Shown: positions 16,958 through 26,032 of the stretch, one piece after another
Position numbering within the stretch: position 1 is the stretch's first letter
How the letters are laid out: every line of letters begins with the position of its first letter
Translations under genes and position numbers: made by a program
Notes under the pieces: generated by a model
Seen by the model: only the letters and a program-made list of their open reading frames with translations
The model's database searches: none
Told to the model about the DNA's origin: nothing
DNA from: JBKPNX01 sp046732855
Lineage (GTDB): Bacteria; Pseudomonadota; Alphaproteobacteria; Geminicoccales; Geminicoccaceae
Direction of reading: 5' to 3'
DNA length: 56,661 nt
Assembly (NCBI GenBank): GCA_046732855.1
Contig: JBKPNX010000003.1
Coordinates: 1 to 56,661 of the forward strand

Positions 16958-18219
16958 GCGCCGGTACCCCGCATCAGCCCGGACTGCTCGATCAACACCG
17001 CGCTCACCGGCGCCAGGACCAGGCCCTTGTCGGCGAGAGTGGTCGCCCACGCGCGGAGCCGCTCCAGCGACACCGGGTAGTCCTGCGCCAGGCCGAGGGC
17101 GCTGCCGTCCGCCACCGCCGCGGCCTCCAGGCCGGCGAGCGCGCGATCGATCGCCGGCGCCGAAGGATCCTGATCGATCGCATGGGGCGCGCTGGCGTAC
17201 GGCAGACCCGCCGCCGCCGCCGCTCTTCCGAGCCGGTCGGCGCCGACCTCGATCAGCGCGAGACCGCGTTTAGCCAGTACGTTGAGCACGCCGGAGACCT
17301 GCTCGCTGCCGGCAAAGCGCCCGCCCTCGCCGGCCAAAGCGGCGTACCCCGAGGTGCGCGACAGCACCCAGTCCAGGCGCTTCAGGTTCTCCTCGCGCGA
17401 GTTGTCGGCCAACAGGGTGTGCGGCCCCGGATCGCTTGCGGGATAGTCCACGGGCTCCATCGGCAGAGCTAGCAGCACCTCGTGCTCGGCGCGGCGCGCT
17501 CGCGCGACCAGCGCGGGCAGATCGGGCGCGTACGGCGAGAGCTGCAAGCCGATCGGCCCGGGCAGCGCCAGAGCAGCGTCAAACCGATCGGCCTGCAGCC
17601 CGAGCCCGACGATCATGACCGCGACCTTCGGCCGGCGGTCCCGGAAATCGAACGCTCGGGCGTAAGCGAACAACGGACGCCTGCCGTCCGGGCCGATTCT
17701 GGGGAGCGGCCCGAAGGGGCCGTTTTCGACCAGCGACGGGTCGACCGTCGTCGTGCTGTCGTGCGTGTCGTGCACCGCGCCAGGGTCCGATGCGTGCCCG
17801 TCCTGCGGCGGGGCCGGCGCGGCTGCGACCCGCGTCTCAACCCCGGGCAGCGGCGGGTTCGGCGCAATGGGGACCGGCGTTTCAGCCGCGGACGGCGGCG
17901 AGTTCGGCGCGATCGCAGCCGGCGTCTCGGCCGGGGGCGGCGGCGAGTTCGGTGCGATCGCAACCGGTGTCTCGGCCGTGGCCAGCGGCGGGGTCGGCGG
18001 GATGGCAGCCGGCGTCTCGGCCGGAAGCGGCGGCGAGTTCGGTACGATGGCAACCGGTGTCTCGGCCGCGGGCAGCGGCAGCTCGACTCTGGCCACGCCG
18101 CTGTAACGAACGGCGCCCTCGCCGCCCAGGGCTATCCACCCGGCCCCCGCCGCAACCAATCCCACCCCGATGGCATACCACCAGGGACGATGTCCCAGGC
18201 TGATCTTCAGACGGCGCAT
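16930..18219 (-). CDS. Divergent polysaccharide deacetylase family protein with Pro-rich repeat linker
   Basis: 429 residues. One N-terminal membrane segment (YAIGVGLVAAGAGWIAL) is followed by a periplasmic linker with about five 15-residue repeats of type AETPVAIAPNSPPLP (residues about 47-130), then the divergent polysaccharide deacetylase domain from about 197 (PKVAVMIVGLGLQADRFDAA, LPALVARARRAEHEVLLALPMEP). This family sits beside envC/ctpA in many proteobacteria and probably acts in cell-wall remodelling; activity is unproven for most members. It overlaps rppH. Confidence 0.9.
   Translation of the reverse strand: MRRLKISLGHRPWWYAIGVGLVAAGAGWIALGGEGAVRYSGVARVELPLPAAETPVAIVPNSPPLPAETPAAIPPTPPLATAETPVAIAPNSPPPPAETPAAIAPNSPPSAAETPVPIAPNPPLPGVETRVAAAPAPPQDGHASDPGAVHDTHDSTTTVDPSLVENGPFGPLPRIGPDGRRPLFAYARAFDFRDRRPKVAVMIVGLGLQADRFDAALALPGPIGLQLSPYAPDLPALVARARRAEHEVLLALPMEPVDYPASDPGPHTLLADNSREENLKRLDWVLSRTSGYAALAGEGGRFAGSEQVSGVLNVLAKRGLALIEVGADRLGRAAAAAGLPYASAPHAIDQDPSAPAIDRALAGLEAAAVADGSALGLAQDYPVSLERLRAWATTLADKGLVLAPVSAVLIEQSGLMRGTGAWPPHRRPA
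17829..18081. repeat. 45-bp tandem repeats coding a Pro/Ala-rich linker
   Basis: About five degenerate 45-base units encode AETPxAIxPNSPPxx. Alternate units are most alike, which suggests the array grew by duplication of a 90-base dimer. It is likely to vary in copy number. Confidence 0.8.
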
Positions 18220-18274
18220 TCTGGTTTTGGCACCGGAGCCGCCGACGGGGCGCCGCCCGTCGTGCGGCGACCTT

Positions 18275-19612
18275 CTACTGGATTACGCGGGCACTACCGA
18301 ACATCGCGACCCCGCGCAGGAGATCGATCGCCCTGGCCAGCTGGTAGTCTTCCTCCCCGCCGACACCACCTTCCTCGCCGGCGGCGCCTTCCGTTCCCGC
18401 GGGGCCGTTGGTGGCATCATCAGGCGCCGGCTGGGTCACCTCGCCCTCGCCCTGATCGGCCTCGAGCCGGCCGCGCAGGTCCGCCTCGCGTCGCGCCGCA
18501 CCCTGGTCGATCACCTCGACGCGGGACTGCCGCACCTCGATGTCCGGCGTGATGCCCTTCGCCTGGATCGAGGTGCCAGACGGCGTGTAATAGCGCGCGG
18601 TGGTCAGACGGATCGCGCCATGACCCGGCAGCGGCATGATCGTCTGCACCGAACCCTTGCCGAACGACGGCGTGCCCATGACGATCGCGCGGCCGTGGTC
18701 CTGCAGGGCGCCCGCGACGATCTCCGAAGCCGACGCCGAGCCGCCGTTGATCAGGACCACCATCGGGCGGCCGTCGAGCAGATCGCCCTGGCGTGCATTG
18801 AACCGCTGGATGCTGTCGGGCCGGCGTCCGCGGGTCGACACGATCTCGCCGCGGTCGAGGAACGTGTCGGCGACCTGGACCGCCTGCTCGAGCAACCCCC
18901 CGGGATTGTTGCGCAGATCGACCACGACGCCCTTCATCTTGTCGCCCAGCTGTGACTTCAGCGCCTCGACCGCCTCGCTCAGCTTGGCTTCGGTCTGCTC
19001 GTTGAACGTCGTGATGCGGACGTAACCGACGTCCTCCTTCGCGTTCCAGCGGACCGGCGAGATCGTGATCACGGCCCGCGCCATGCTGACGTCGATCGGC
19101 TGGTCCTCGCCCGGCCGCCTCAGCGTCAGCGCGATCGAGGTGTCGACCGGCCCGCGCATGCGCTCGACCGCTTCCGCCAAGCTCATGCCGAGCACCGGCT
19201 CCTTGTTGATGTGGGTGATCACGTCGCCCGCCTGGATGCCGGCGCGGTAGGCCGGGGTGTCGTCGATCGGCGAGACCACCTTCACCAGGCCGTCTTCCAT
19301 CGTCACCTCGATGCCGAGCCCGCCGAATTCGCCTTTGGTCTGCACCTGCATGTCGCGGTACTTCTTGGCATCGAGATAACCGGAATGCGGGTCGAGCGAG
19401 GTCAACATGCCGTTGATCGCGGCCTCGATCAGCTCCTGGTCGCTGATCTCCTCGACGTACTCCGCGCGCACGCGCTCGAACACGTCGCCGAACAGCTTGA
19501 GCTGCCGGAAGGTATCGGACGAGCCCGCCTGTGGGCCGGCGGCGGAGGTCAGATAGGCCGCCACTCCGATCAGTCCGACGGCAACGACGCTTGGCACACT
19601 CTTACGCATCAA
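18275..19612 (-). CDS. ctpA: C-terminal processing peptidase CtpA (S41)
   Basis: 445 residues. A signal or anchor segment is followed by a PDZ domain (about 95-180) and the S41 core with VVDLRNNPGGLLEQAV. The catalytic dyad is Ser294 (in GSASASEI) and Lys319 (GTPSFGKGSVQ), 25 residues apart as in Prc. It is a periplasmic protease that trims cell-wall hydrolases and other exported proteins. Its start overlaps the stop of the EnvC-like gene by 4 bases (ATGA), so the two are coupled. Confidence 0.94.
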   Translation of the reverse strand: MMRKSVPSVVAVGLIGVAAYLTSAAGPQAGSSDTFRQLKLFGDVFERVRAEYVEEISDQELIEAAINGMLTSLDPHSGYLDAKKYRDMQVQTKGEFGGLGIEVTMEDGLVKVVSPIDDTPAYRAGIQAGDVITHINKEPVLGMSLAEAVERMRGPVDTSIALTLRRPGEDQPIDVSMARAVITISPVRWNAKEDVGYVRITTFNEQTEAKLSEAVEALKSQLGDKMKGVVVDLRNNPGGLLEQAVQVADTFLDRGEIVSTRGRRPDSIQRFNARQGDLLDGRPMVVLINGGSASASEIVAGALQDHGRAIVMGTPSFGKGSVQTIMPLPGHGAIRLTTARYYTPSGTSIQAKGITPDIEVRQSRVEVIDQGAARREADLRGRLEADQGEGEVTQPAPDDATNGPAGTEGAAGEEGGVGGEEDYQLARAIDLLRGVAMFGSARVIQ

Positions 19613-21270
19613 CCCTGGATCCCATTGCTGCTCGCCGCGATGTCGATCGGCCGCCCGCGCCGGCGCCGCTCCACGTGGAGCACCGGCGGATCATCGCCCC
19701 GCGCGTCCATGAACCCCACGATCCGGCCGACCTGCACCTGGTCGCCCTGGCGCACTTTCAGCCGAGCGAAGCCCCAAAGAAGAGTATGATATTCCCCCTC
19801 GTGCTCCAGGATCAAGAGCAAGCCATAACTCTTGAACCTGCCGGCGAACGCGACCTTGCCCTCGACCGAGGCGGCGACCGCCTGCCCTGCCGCGGCGCGA
19901 ATCGCCACCTCCGGCCCGCCATGGGCGATCAGTCTCTGGTCATCGAGATGCGCCGGCACGATCAGGATCGGCGGCTCGGGCGGCGCGCCGTGCAACCGGG
20001 CGGCATTCGTCGGCAACGAGCCGCCGTCGGGCAGGTACGCCACGTCCACTGCGGCGGCTGGGCTGGCCGCCTCGTGCGATCCGCTCGGCCAGGATGGCGC
20101 GAGTTTGCCGGGCAGCGCGGGCATTGATGCCTTGGCCGGCAGCCCGCCAGGCGCGACCGCACCGGCTGCGGGCTCGGCCGCATTGATCACGCTGTCCGAC
20201 GCGGGCGCCGCGGCCATCACGCGCGCGTCCTTGCGCTGCCACCAGCTGTCCCCGGCAGTCGGGCGAGCAGCCGCCCGCCGGTCGAGCGCGGCGTCCCGCC
20301 CTGGAGCAGCCGGCAGCCCAGCCCGATCCGCGAGCGCACGCCGTTTCGCCGGCGGGTCGGCCCGCGCCGCCATCGCCATCTCCGCGCCCGGGAAATCGGG
20401 GGCGAGTCGCGCCTGCTCCTCGCGCAGCAAGCGCACTTCCGCTTCCACCGCGCGCAGCCGGTTGGCGGCCGCCTGCTGCACCAGGCGCTTTTGCGCGCGC
20501 TCCTGCTGCACGCGTTGATGCGCGGCGGTCAGCTCGGCCAGTCTCTGCTCGATTTTCTCATGACGCTCGATCATTCCGTCACGCTCGCTCCGCAGCGACG
20601 CGACCTGGTCCTCGATGCCGCGCAGGCGCTCGAGCATCACCGGACCGAGCGCCGACAGTCGCGCGCGAGTCGTGGGCGCGAGACGTGCGCTCCGGCTCCT
20701 GCCGGCCAGCTCGGCGAGGAGCCGCGCCGCCTGCACGCGCCGCTGGTCCGCCTCCGCCATGCGCGCGAGGAGACGCGGCACCAGCCGATCGAGCCGCTGC
20801 TCGAGAGCGCGCGCCCGCTCGCGTTCGGACTGGAGCGCCGCTGCGGTCCGCTCATCCTGCGCGCCCAGAGCGTCGAGCTCCGCCCCGAGCTCGTTCACCC
20901 GGACCTGCAGGTTTTGTCGCACGGCGCGCCGCCGCTCCAGCCGGTCGCGAATCTCGCCAAACCGGTCGGTCTCGACGCGCCCGCCGGGCGCCGGGTCGGT
21001 CGGCGCCACATGAGCCGGCAGCGTGCGGGGCGACACCCCCAGCCCGCCCAGAAGCACGGCGCCGATCAGCCAGACATGCAGCGCACGTCCTTTGCCATGC
21101 CTGGGCCGCCTGTCGGCTCGCTCGGCGGCTCGCGCAGGGCCGCAATCTGGCCCCGAGCGCAGTTCCGGTGCAACGGCCGGAATCGGGCTTGGCGCCTGGA
21201 ATCGGCACCCGCCCCAAGCCGGGCCCGAAATCCGAGCGCGCCGCCTCTCTGGCCGTCGCTTGTGCGACAC
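19609..21270 (-). CDS. EnvC-like murein hydrolase activator (M23 fold, non-catalytic)
   Basis: 553 residues from GTG 21270. A basic leader and membrane segment (HVWLIGAVLLGGLG) are followed by long coiled coils (about 110-290), a Pro/Ala-rich linker and a C-terminal LytM/M23 domain (GKVAFAGRFKSYGLLLILEH, LLWGF, KVRQGDQVQVGRIVG). The zinc-ligand HxxxD and HxH motifs of active M23 enzymes are absent, as in EnvC, which activates amidases at the division site. It is coupled to ctpA. The exact start is uncertain because the N-terminus before the membrane segment is longer than usual. Confidence 0.88.
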   Translation of the reverse strand: MSHKRRPERRRARISGPAWGGCRFQAPSPIPAVAPELRSGPDCGPARAAERADRRPRHGKGRALHVWLIGAVLLGGLGVSPRTLPAHVAPTDPAPGGRVETDRFGEIRDRLERRRAVRQNLQVRVNELGAELDALGAQDERTAAALQSERERARALEQRLDRLVPRLLARMAEADQRRVQAARLLAELAGRSRSARLAPTTRARLSALGPVMLERLRGIEDQVASLRSERDGMIERHEKIEQRLAELTAAHQRVQQERAQKRLVQQAAANRLRAVEAEVRLLREEQARLAPDFPGAEMAMAARADPPAKRRALADRAGLPAAPGRDAALDRRAAARPTAGDSWWQRKDARVMAAAPASDSVINAAEPAAGAVAPGGLPAKASMPALPGKLAPSWPSGSHEAASPAAAVDVAYLPDGGSLPTNAARLHGAPPEPPILIVPAHLDDQRLIAHGGPEVAIRAAAGQAVAASVEGKVAFAGRFKSYGLLLILEHEGEYHTLLWGFARLKVRQGDQVQVGRIVGFMDARGDDPPVLHVERRRRGRPIDIAASSNGIQG

Positions 21271-21827
21271 TGCGGCGCTCTTAGCCGTTCGGCCGGATCA
21301 TCTCAGATCGCCTGCGCTGCCGAGAACAACGCCACGGCGGGCATCGAGCTTGCGTTTGCCGCGGCGCCGATTGGCCGTCTCGCCGCCAATCGGATCAGGG
21401 CCACTTACGCGTCTCATCAAAAAGGGCTCCGCAGTGACTTGTCCCGGTGCGGTCTGCAGCGCGCTTTCGGCACCCCGCCGGGGGAATGACGTCGCGGGAC
21501 CCCCGCCAGGGCGCGCCGCAGCCGCCCTCCCGGCCACCGCCGCCGCCCGATGCAAGATGGGCGCGCAGCGAGCCAGGCCCGGCGTGCGCCTTCACGTTGC
21601 GCGGCCGATCGGTACGTAGCGGGCCCGTGCCGCCGGACAGAGCCGCCCGACCGGCGCCAAAAGGCGCCTGCCCCTCACGGCAGTCATGGTGCTGATCTCC
21701 GCCGTCTCGCCCGACCGGAGATAGGCAGAAATGGTTAACGTACCGCTAAGGTCTCACTCGCGCCGATCGTGGCCGACCACGCCGGCCGCCGCTGCGACAG
21801 CCGGTCGGGGCGCTCAGGGCCCCGCGC
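21271..21827. other. Intergenic region, no gene seen
   Basis: 557 bases between the EnvC-like gene start and the TolC-like gene end. Only Arg/Pro-rich frames without ribosome sites occur. The genes gpmI and rlmH that often precede envC are not here. Confidence 0.5.
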
Positions 21828-23240
21828 TCACCGCCGCGCGTTGACCGGCGTGGTCGGGTACTCGGGCGGCGTCGGCTTGCGGTAGATGTTGATCGCCTCT
21901 TTGGGTCGATCGATGTCGAGCGTGTCCAGCATCATCCCGATCACCGCGAGCACCCGGTAGACCGCAAACGTCTCGGTGAAGGTCGCGGTGACCAGGTTGC
22001 TGCGGGCCAGGAACAGCTCGTTCTCGGAATCGAGCAGATCGAGCAGGCCGCGCTGGCCCAGATCGAACTGCTGGGCGTAGATGTCGCGGGTCGCGCGTTG
22101 CGCCTCGACCGCGGCGCGCAGCGCCTCGAGCCGCGAGCGCGCCGTCAGCAGCGCGTTGTACGCCACGCGCGCCTCCCGCTCCGCGTCGCGTTGCGCCACG
22201 CGCAGCCCTTCCCGCGCCTCCTTGATGCGCAGGAACGCCTCGCGCTCGCGGGCAATGTCCCCGCCGCCGCGAAACAGGTTGTAGCGCAGCACCACGAGCG
22301 CCTGCGCGCTGACGTCCCTGCCCTCGATGCCGTCCAGATCGTTGCCCGCCGAGGCGCCGAGCTCGAGGTTAAGGTTCGGATAGTACCCGGCGCGCGAGCC
22401 TCTCAGTTCGGCTTCGGCGACGTCGATGTCGGCGTCGGCGATCTGCACCGTCGGGCTGGACACCGACGCCACGGTCGCCGCAGCGTCGGGACTTTCGGGC
22501 ACGGCGGCGACCGGGCTCACGCCCTCCTCCAGATCGACCGCCGCGATGCCGGCCACCGCCAGATACACCGCTTCGGCATCGCGCAGGTGGCCGAGCGCCG
22601 TGGCGAGCGCGTTCTGTGCCTCCGCGAGGCGGGCTTCGGCCTGGCGGACATCGCCGATCGATCCGCCGCCCTGGCCTTCCAGCTGGCGCACCTGCCCCAG
22701 AATCCCCTGATGCTGCTCGACGTTCTCGCGCGCGAGCTCGACCAGGGCCTGATTGCGCAGCACGTCGAGGTGCGCTTCGACCGCATCCAGGGCAATGAAC
22801 TCCGAGGTCTCCTGAACTCGGCGCGATGCCGAATCCATCCGGGCGATCTGCCGCTGCACCTCGCTTTGGGTGGCGAAGCCGTCGAACAGCATCTGAGTCA
22901 GCGTCACCTGCGATTCGAGACGCAGCAGCGTCTGCGAGCCATCGTTGCCATCGTTTCTGTTTCGGGTGAACGGATTGTCGGAATATTCGGGGCCGGCGGC
23001 GCCGCGCAGGTCGATCGACGGCAGGTATTCAGCGCGCGCCTGGCGGAGCTCCTGCTCGATCGCCCCCTGGTCCGCGGCGACCACGCCGACCTCGGGATTG
23101 TTCGCCAGGGCGGCTTCTATGCTTTCCCCGATCGTGGTCGCGAGGGCGGCGTCCGTGGGGACCAACAGGGCAGCCAGCACCGCCCACCGAACTACGGTAC
23201 AATCGATCGCCTCGCGCGAGGCGTGTCGTTGTTTCTGCAT
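21828..23240 (-). CDS. TolC family outer-membrane efflux/secretion channel
   Basis: 470 residues from ATG 23240. Signal peptide (VRWAVLAALLVPTDAALA), then the duplicated TolC architecture: SIGESIEAALANNPEV near the start, QMLFDGFATQSEVQ, coiled helices, AGYYPNLNLELGAS, RYNLFRGGGDIARERE and QFDLGQRGLLDLLDSENEL. The RNDG insertion and sequence style fit the type I secretion (AggA/LapE-like) branch. No inner-membrane ABC or membrane-fusion gene lies beside it, so it may be shared by several pumps. Earlier in-frame starts precede the signal peptide by 93 residues of low-quality sequence and were rejected. Confidence 0.93.
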   Translation of the reverse strand: MQKQRHASREAIDCTVVRWAVLAALLVPTDAALATTIGESIEAALANNPEVGVVAADQGAIEQELRQARAEYLPSIDLRGAAGPEYSDNPFTRNRNDGNDGSQTLLRLESQVTLTQMLFDGFATQSEVQRQIARMDSASRRVQETSEFIALDAVEAHLDVLRNQALVELARENVEQHQGILGQVRQLEGQGGGSIGDVRQAEARLAEAQNALATALGHLRDAEAVYLAVAGIAAVDLEEGVSPVAAVPESPDAAATVASVSSPTVQIADADIDVAEAELRGSRAGYYPNLNLELGASAGNDLDGIEGRDVSAQALVVLRYNLFRGGGDIAREREAFLRIKEAREGLRVAQRDAEREARVAYNALLTARSRLEALRAAVEAQRATRDIYAQQFDLGQRGLLDLLDSENELFLARSNLVTATFTETFAVYRVLAVIGMMLDTLDIDRPKEAINIYRKPTPPEYPTTPVNARR

Positions 23241-23634
23241 ATCGTATCGCACCAGACTTGAAGCTTGATCCGACCGAGGCCTGGCTGGCACGGCTTCGCT
23301 CGCTGTGTGATACGGCCTCACCGGATTGCCGTCAATCGCTGAACCTAAGCTCAACCGCGGGTTCCCGGTATGCCGCCGCGGTGTCGGCGGCGGCCGGTGC
23401 GGAGCCACCGCAGGACGGGTTGACTGGAGCTGCTTGCTTGGCTCCGCGATCGCTCCAGTTAATGGCCATGACCGACTACTCGGCTGGCATCGCGATCGCT
23501 CCTGCTCGGACGCGCGCACTAGCCCTTTGTCATCGCGCCGGATGGACCTTGCGATGGAGTTCGTTCGTTGCGGGCGGACCCGCCGCTGCCCCGGCTCCGG
23601 TGTTCCTGCCTTGCCGGATGGGCGGACGCTGAGG
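23241..23634. other. Divergent intergenic region, no gene seen
   Basis: 394 bases between the TolC-like and ChaN-like genes. Open frames crossing it are not protein-like and no hairpin stands out. Confidence 0.45.
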
Positions 23635-24597
23635 ATGGCTGGCCGGGCCGCGTGCCCGCTCGCCCTGTGCCTGATGTTGGCTCTTGCCGCCTGCTCGACC
23701 GCGCCGCGGACCTGGCAGGAGAGCGGCGGCGCGGGCCATCCGCTGCTCGGACAGATCTATCGGGTGGCCGACGGCCGGCCGGTGAGCCAAGGCGACCTGC
23801 TCGATGCCGCCGCCGCCTCCGATTTCGTCCTGATCGGGGAGCGTCACGACAATCGAGATCACCATCGCCTGCAGGCGGAGATCGTGAGCGCCCTCCAACG
23901 GGACGCGGGCAAGCCGCGGGCGGTCGCCTTCGAGATGATCAGCGCCGATCGTCAGCTGGCGATGGTCGAGTACCTCGACGCGCATTCGGACGACGCGGCC
24001 GGCCTAGGCACCGCAGCGGGCTGGGCGGCGGGCGGGTGGCCCGATTGGGCGCTGTACGAGCCGATCGCCCAAGCGGCGTTGGCGAATGGCGCCCAGATCG
24101 TCGCCGCCGACCTGAGCGAGGAGCAGAAACGCGCGGTGTTCGAGCACGGTGCGCGGGCCTTGCGCACCAGCTTCGTGCGGCGCACCGGGCTGGACCGGGA
24201 TCTCGCCGTCGCTCTGACCAGCGACGTGCCGGATGAGCTGCGCGATGCCAATTGCGCCAAGGCGCCGCCCGAGGTCCTGAGCGGCATGTATCAGGTGCAG
24301 CGGGCGCGCGACGCCATGCTGGCCGACCGTCTGGCGGCGGTCTCGGGCAAGGGGGGCGGCATTCTGATCGCCGGCAACGAGCGGGTGCGCAACGATCGGG
24401 GCGTGCCCTGGTATCTGACCCGGCTGAAGCCTGGAGCGCGCACGGTCAGCATTGCTCTCGTCGAGGTCGAGGACGGCCAGCCCCGCGCACCGGCCAATCT
24501 GCCGTACGACTACGTGTGGTTCACCGCACGGGTCGAGGGCGGGAACCCGTGCGCGGCGGTGGGCGGCGCCCTGCACGGCCTGCCGGGATCAGGCTGA
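23635..24597 (+). CDS. ChaN family lipoprotein
   Basis: 320 residues from ATG 23635. Lipoprotein signal LALAAC, then the ChaN (EreA-like) fold: FVLIGERHDNRDHHRLQAEI, AVAFEMISADRQ, SGMYQVQRARDAMLADRL, GGILIAGNERVRNDRGVPW. The GE-RHD-HH residues match the haem-binding ChaN and relatives. ChaN is implicated in iron or haem handling at the membrane. The ribosome site is weak (GAGG abutting the ATG); a start at about 23542 in the same frame is the alternative. Confidence 0.88.
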   Translation: MAGRAACPLALCLMLALAACSTAPRTWQESGGAGHPLLGQIYRVADGRPVSQGDLLDAAAASDFVLIGERHDNRDHHRLQAEIVSALQRDAGKPRAVAFEMISADRQLAMVEYLDAHSDDAAGLGTAAGWAAGGWPDWALYEPIAQAALANGAQIVAADLSEEQKRAVFEHGARALRTSFVRRTGLDRDLAVALTSDVPDELRDANCAKAPPEVLSGMYQVQRARDAMLADRLAAVSGKGGGILIAGNERVRNDRGVPWYLTRLKPGARTVSIALVEVEDGQPRAPANLPYDYVWFTARVEGGNPCAAVGGALHGLPGSG

Positions 24598-24772
24598 GGC
24601 GAGTCCCCGAGGACCGGTCCACCAAGCCGGCTACGCCCCTCGCCACTTAATCCCGCCTTGCCGCGACGGCACTGTCGTCGACCGCCGCTGGCGCTCTCCG
24701 GGCTCCGACCCGGGACGGTTCATAGAACCTGAGCCAGGCCCGCTTCCGGCGCGCGAGCGCCGGGCGCACGCC

Positions 24773-25606
24773 TCAGGGCAGCGCGAAATCGCGGCGCAGC
24801 ACGGGCAGGCGGCCGGACCTGCCATCGATCCGCGGCAGCGCCGCGAGCAGGCCCCGCGTGTAGGGATGGCGCGCCTGCTGCAGCTCGCCCGCGGGGCAGG
24901 TCTCGACCACCTGCCCGGCGTACATGATCAGCACCCGGTCACAGAACGAGGCGACCAGATTGAGGTCGTGACTGATGAAGATCAGGCCGAGGCCGCGCTC
25001 GCTGACCAGATCGTCGAGAATCGCCAGGACCTGCATCTGCACCGTCACGTCGAGCGCCGAGGTCGGCTCGTCGGCGATTAGGATGTCCGGGTCGCCGACC
25101 AGCATCATCGCGATCATCACCCGCTGGCCCATGCCGCCGGAGACCTCGTGGGGGTAACAGTGATAGACCCGCTTCGGTTCGCGGATGCGGACCGCGGCGA
25201 GCATGTCGAGTGCGCGTTCCTTGGCCTGGGCGCGGGAAACCTGCGCATGGGCCCGGTAAGCCTCGCGGATCTGCGCGCCGACCGTCATGACTGGGTTGAG
25301 CGAGTATTTCGGGTCCTGCATGACCATCGCGATGCGCCGGCCCCGCACCGCGCGCATGGTCGCCGCATCGGCCGTCAGCAGATCGAGCCCGTCGAAGCTC
25401 AGCCGGTCGGCGCTGACCTGCCCTGGCAACGGCACCAGCCCCAGCACCGCGCGGCCAACCGTCGACTTGCCCGAGCCCGACTCGCCGACGATGCCGAGCT
25501 TTTCGCGACCGAGCGTGAACCCCACGCCGCGTACCGCCTCGATCACCCGCGCGGGCGTGGGGTAGCGCACCCAGAGGTTCTGCACGATCAGTTGGCTGGT
25601 GGTCAT
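24773..25606 (-). CDS. Oligopeptide-type ABC transporter ATP-binding protein (OppD/DppD-like)
   Basis: 277 residues with Walker A GESGSGKST, Q-loop MVMQDPKYSLNPVMTVG, signature VSGGMGQRV, Walker B ILIADEPTSALDV and H-loop FISHDLNLVASFCDR, and the Opp-type tail (ARHPYTRGLLAALPRIDG). It powers peptide or similar import with permeases and usually a second ATPase (OppF). None are adjacent: upstream is a gene-poor gap and downstream the convergent ChaN gene, so this is an orphan within the window. ATG 25606 was chosen because the family starts at this point; sequence further upstream is not protein-like. Confidence 0.88.
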   Translation of the reverse strand: MTTSQLIVQNLWVRYPTPARVIEAVRGVGFTLGREKLGIVGESGSGKSTVGRAVLGLVPLPGQVSADRLSFDGLDLLTADAATMRAVRGRRIAMVMQDPKYSLNPVMTVGAQIREAYRAHAQVSRAQAKERALDMLAAVRIREPKRVYHCYPHEVSGGMGQRVMIAMMLVGDPDILIADEPTSALDVTVQMQVLAILDDLVSERGLGLIFISHDLNLVASFCDRVLIMYAGQVVETCPAGELQQARHPYTRGLLAALPRIDGRSGRLPVLRRDFALP

Positions 25607-26032
25607 GCGCGGATCCGGCGTCTTCCAGGCGCCGAACGGACGCTTCGCCGAGGCGGTGCGGCGCTTGCGAGGCGATGCTAACGGTCGCCGTCGCGCTGGT
25701 CGAGGGTTGCCGCATGGCGTTTCAGCTCGGCGGCCGCCGTCTTCGACGACGCCCGTAGGTTCGCCGCAGGGTACGGGGCACCGTCCAGCGAGCGGCGGGT
25801 CGACCCGCACGAGGCCCCCTCGCCCCGCGCGCGGCCTCGACGAGAGCGATCGGCCCTGGCTCGGCTTCGAACCCCCCGTCCTTCGTCGGGTGCCGTGGGC
25901 CACTAGAAGCCAGACCGGTCCGGTCACGCAGGCCTTGCGCCGTTCACGAAATGAGCATGACCCGTCACGTTTTCAGAAGTAGGTTAGGAAGCGCTGCGTC
26001 GTCGGAGTCGATCTGGAAGCTGGGGAATAGGG
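25607..26032. other. Divergent intergenic region, no gene seen
   Basis: 426 bases between the orphan ATPase and malonyl-CoA decarboxylase. No permease remnant was recognised in any frame. Confidence 0.45.

Noticed and set aside
25840..25890. tRNA-like TTCGAAG motif on the minus strand
   Set aside because: The flanking bases cannot form a 5-bp T stem, and no acceptor or anticodon arm fits.
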